Translations under genes and position numbers: made by a program
In this document: piece after piece, positions 32,707 to 33,070 of the stretch
Numbering within the stretch: the first letter of the stretch is position 1
How the letters are laid out: the number at the start of each line of letters is the position of its first letter
Assembly: GCA_001799395.1 (NCBI GenBank)
Contig: MGTJ01000175.1
Location: 1 to 33,070, forward strand
Source of the DNA: Desulfobacterales bacterium RIFOXYA12_FULL_46_15
GTDB taxonomy: Bacteria; Desulfobacterota; Desulfobacteria; Desulfobacterales; Desulfobacteraceae
Direction: 5' to 3'
Length of the DNA: 33,070 nt
Notes under the pieces: generated by a model
What the model saw: the letters and a program-made list of their open reading frames with translations, nothing else
The model's database searches: none
What the model was told of the DNA's origin: nothing

Positions 32707-33070
32707 ATGCCGCAGAGAAATACATTGTATTACAGAAATGTTGAAGACGGGTACGAGATGGTTCTTATTCCAGGCGGTTCGGCAATCTTTGGCACAGAGC
32801 CTGAAGATCCCTCTGCGATTGGGCAGGCTTGAGCCTCCCAACCGAACTGCAATGGGAAAAGGCTGCGAGAGGCAATGAAGGAAGGCTCTATCCGTGGGGG
32901 GAAAACCGGGAGGAGAGCAACTGCAGGAATATCGAAAATAAGGGCATGGGCCAGTGGCTTGAGACCGCTGCCTCCCTGTTGGGCGGATAGCAGGACACCC
33001 AGGATGCCTGAGTCAGGTTGGCAGCCCGCAATCTTATGGCGCAATCGTCATCAATCACTTCAAACCGGAC
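32707..33070 (+). pseudogene. Formylglycine-generating-enzyme (SUMF1)-like gene, deleted and frameshifted
   Basis: Two pieces of a FGE/SUMF1-domain protein lie side by side in different frames. Piece one (32707-32832) reads to [18 protein letters not shown], the usual N-terminal 'MV-IPGG-F-MG' motif, then stops. Piece two (32829-32990) starts [26 protein letters not shown], the central LPTE-EWE-AARG...YPWG motif, then stops. Roughly 90 residues normally lie between these motifs, so an internal deletion has joined them out of frame. The rest of the domain is not recognisable to the window edge. FGE-like domains activate sulfatases or decorate reverse-transcriptase and other accessory systems; here no function remains. 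Confidence 0.75.

Noticed and set aside
32730-33044. Minus-strand frame of 104 codons at the right end
   Set aside because: It is antisense to recognisable FGE-domain fragments and has no family features of its own.
1-33070. CRISPR arrays, insertion sequences, rRNA genes, replication origin
   Set aside because: No regularly spaced repeats, transposase genes, rRNA sequence or DnaA-box cluster were seen anywhere in the window.

Overview
The window reads as chromosomal DNA of an anaerobic Deltaproteobacterium, most likely of the Desulfobacteraceae/Desulfobacterota. This is an inference from the kinds of gene present: soluble hybrid histidine kinases opening with a 'PTYEELE' coiled coil, a GAF-PAS-HisKA protein without an ATPase domain, an archaeal-type prolyl-tRNA synthetase, cobamide salvage genes and an exported Ni superoxide dismutase. 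No 16S gene is present to settle it.

Layout. 1-1004: the end of an EamA permease gene, a 35-codon 5' remnant of an MBL-fold hydrolase gene, and convergent to it a nickel superoxide dismutase with a Sec signal. 1331-6816: a tightly coupled + strand run of htpG, rimO, a long-chain polyprenyl diphosphate synthase gene and a FlgT-like exported protein gene. 6833-6994: a self-contained tRNA-Val(GAC) unit with promoter, gene and terminator. 7144-7971: a lytic transglycosylase-domain gene without an export signal. 8046-11242 (- strand): lnt, prfB and an HD hydrolase gene, each overlapping the next by 4 bases; prfB needs the classical +1 programmed frameshift.

11344-15170 holds a PAS hybrid histidine kinase, a convergent FabG-type reductase, and a GAF-PAS-HisKA protein lacking an ATPase domain. 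15319-21739 is a cobamide block: cobU, a COG0731-type radical SAM gene, cobS, cobD, cbiB, then a soluble hybrid kinase overlapping a gene that I read as the cobamide-remodelling hydrolase CbiR. Together these could open foreign cobamides to cobinamide and rebuild the lower ligand loop, with a phosphorelay in the same transcript. 21877-26636: ispG, proS (zinc-binding archaeal type, overlapping ispG) and a bifunctional rel.

26721-31697 is all - strand: rpmB, then the trxA-trxB-bamD operon behind a near-consensus promoter, and a large SNF2 helicase with two SWIM fingers. From about 31.9 kb to the end the character changes to accessory DNA: a ribbon-helix-helix/MazF toxin-antitoxin pair with its own promoter and palindromic operator, followed at once by a 62-base folded element with the layout of an integron attC site (two bulged bases, 15-bp stem), then a badly deleted formylglycine-generating-enzyme-like pseudogene. 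The attC-like element and the kinase/CbiR and radical SAM associations in the cobamide block are the most interesting signals.
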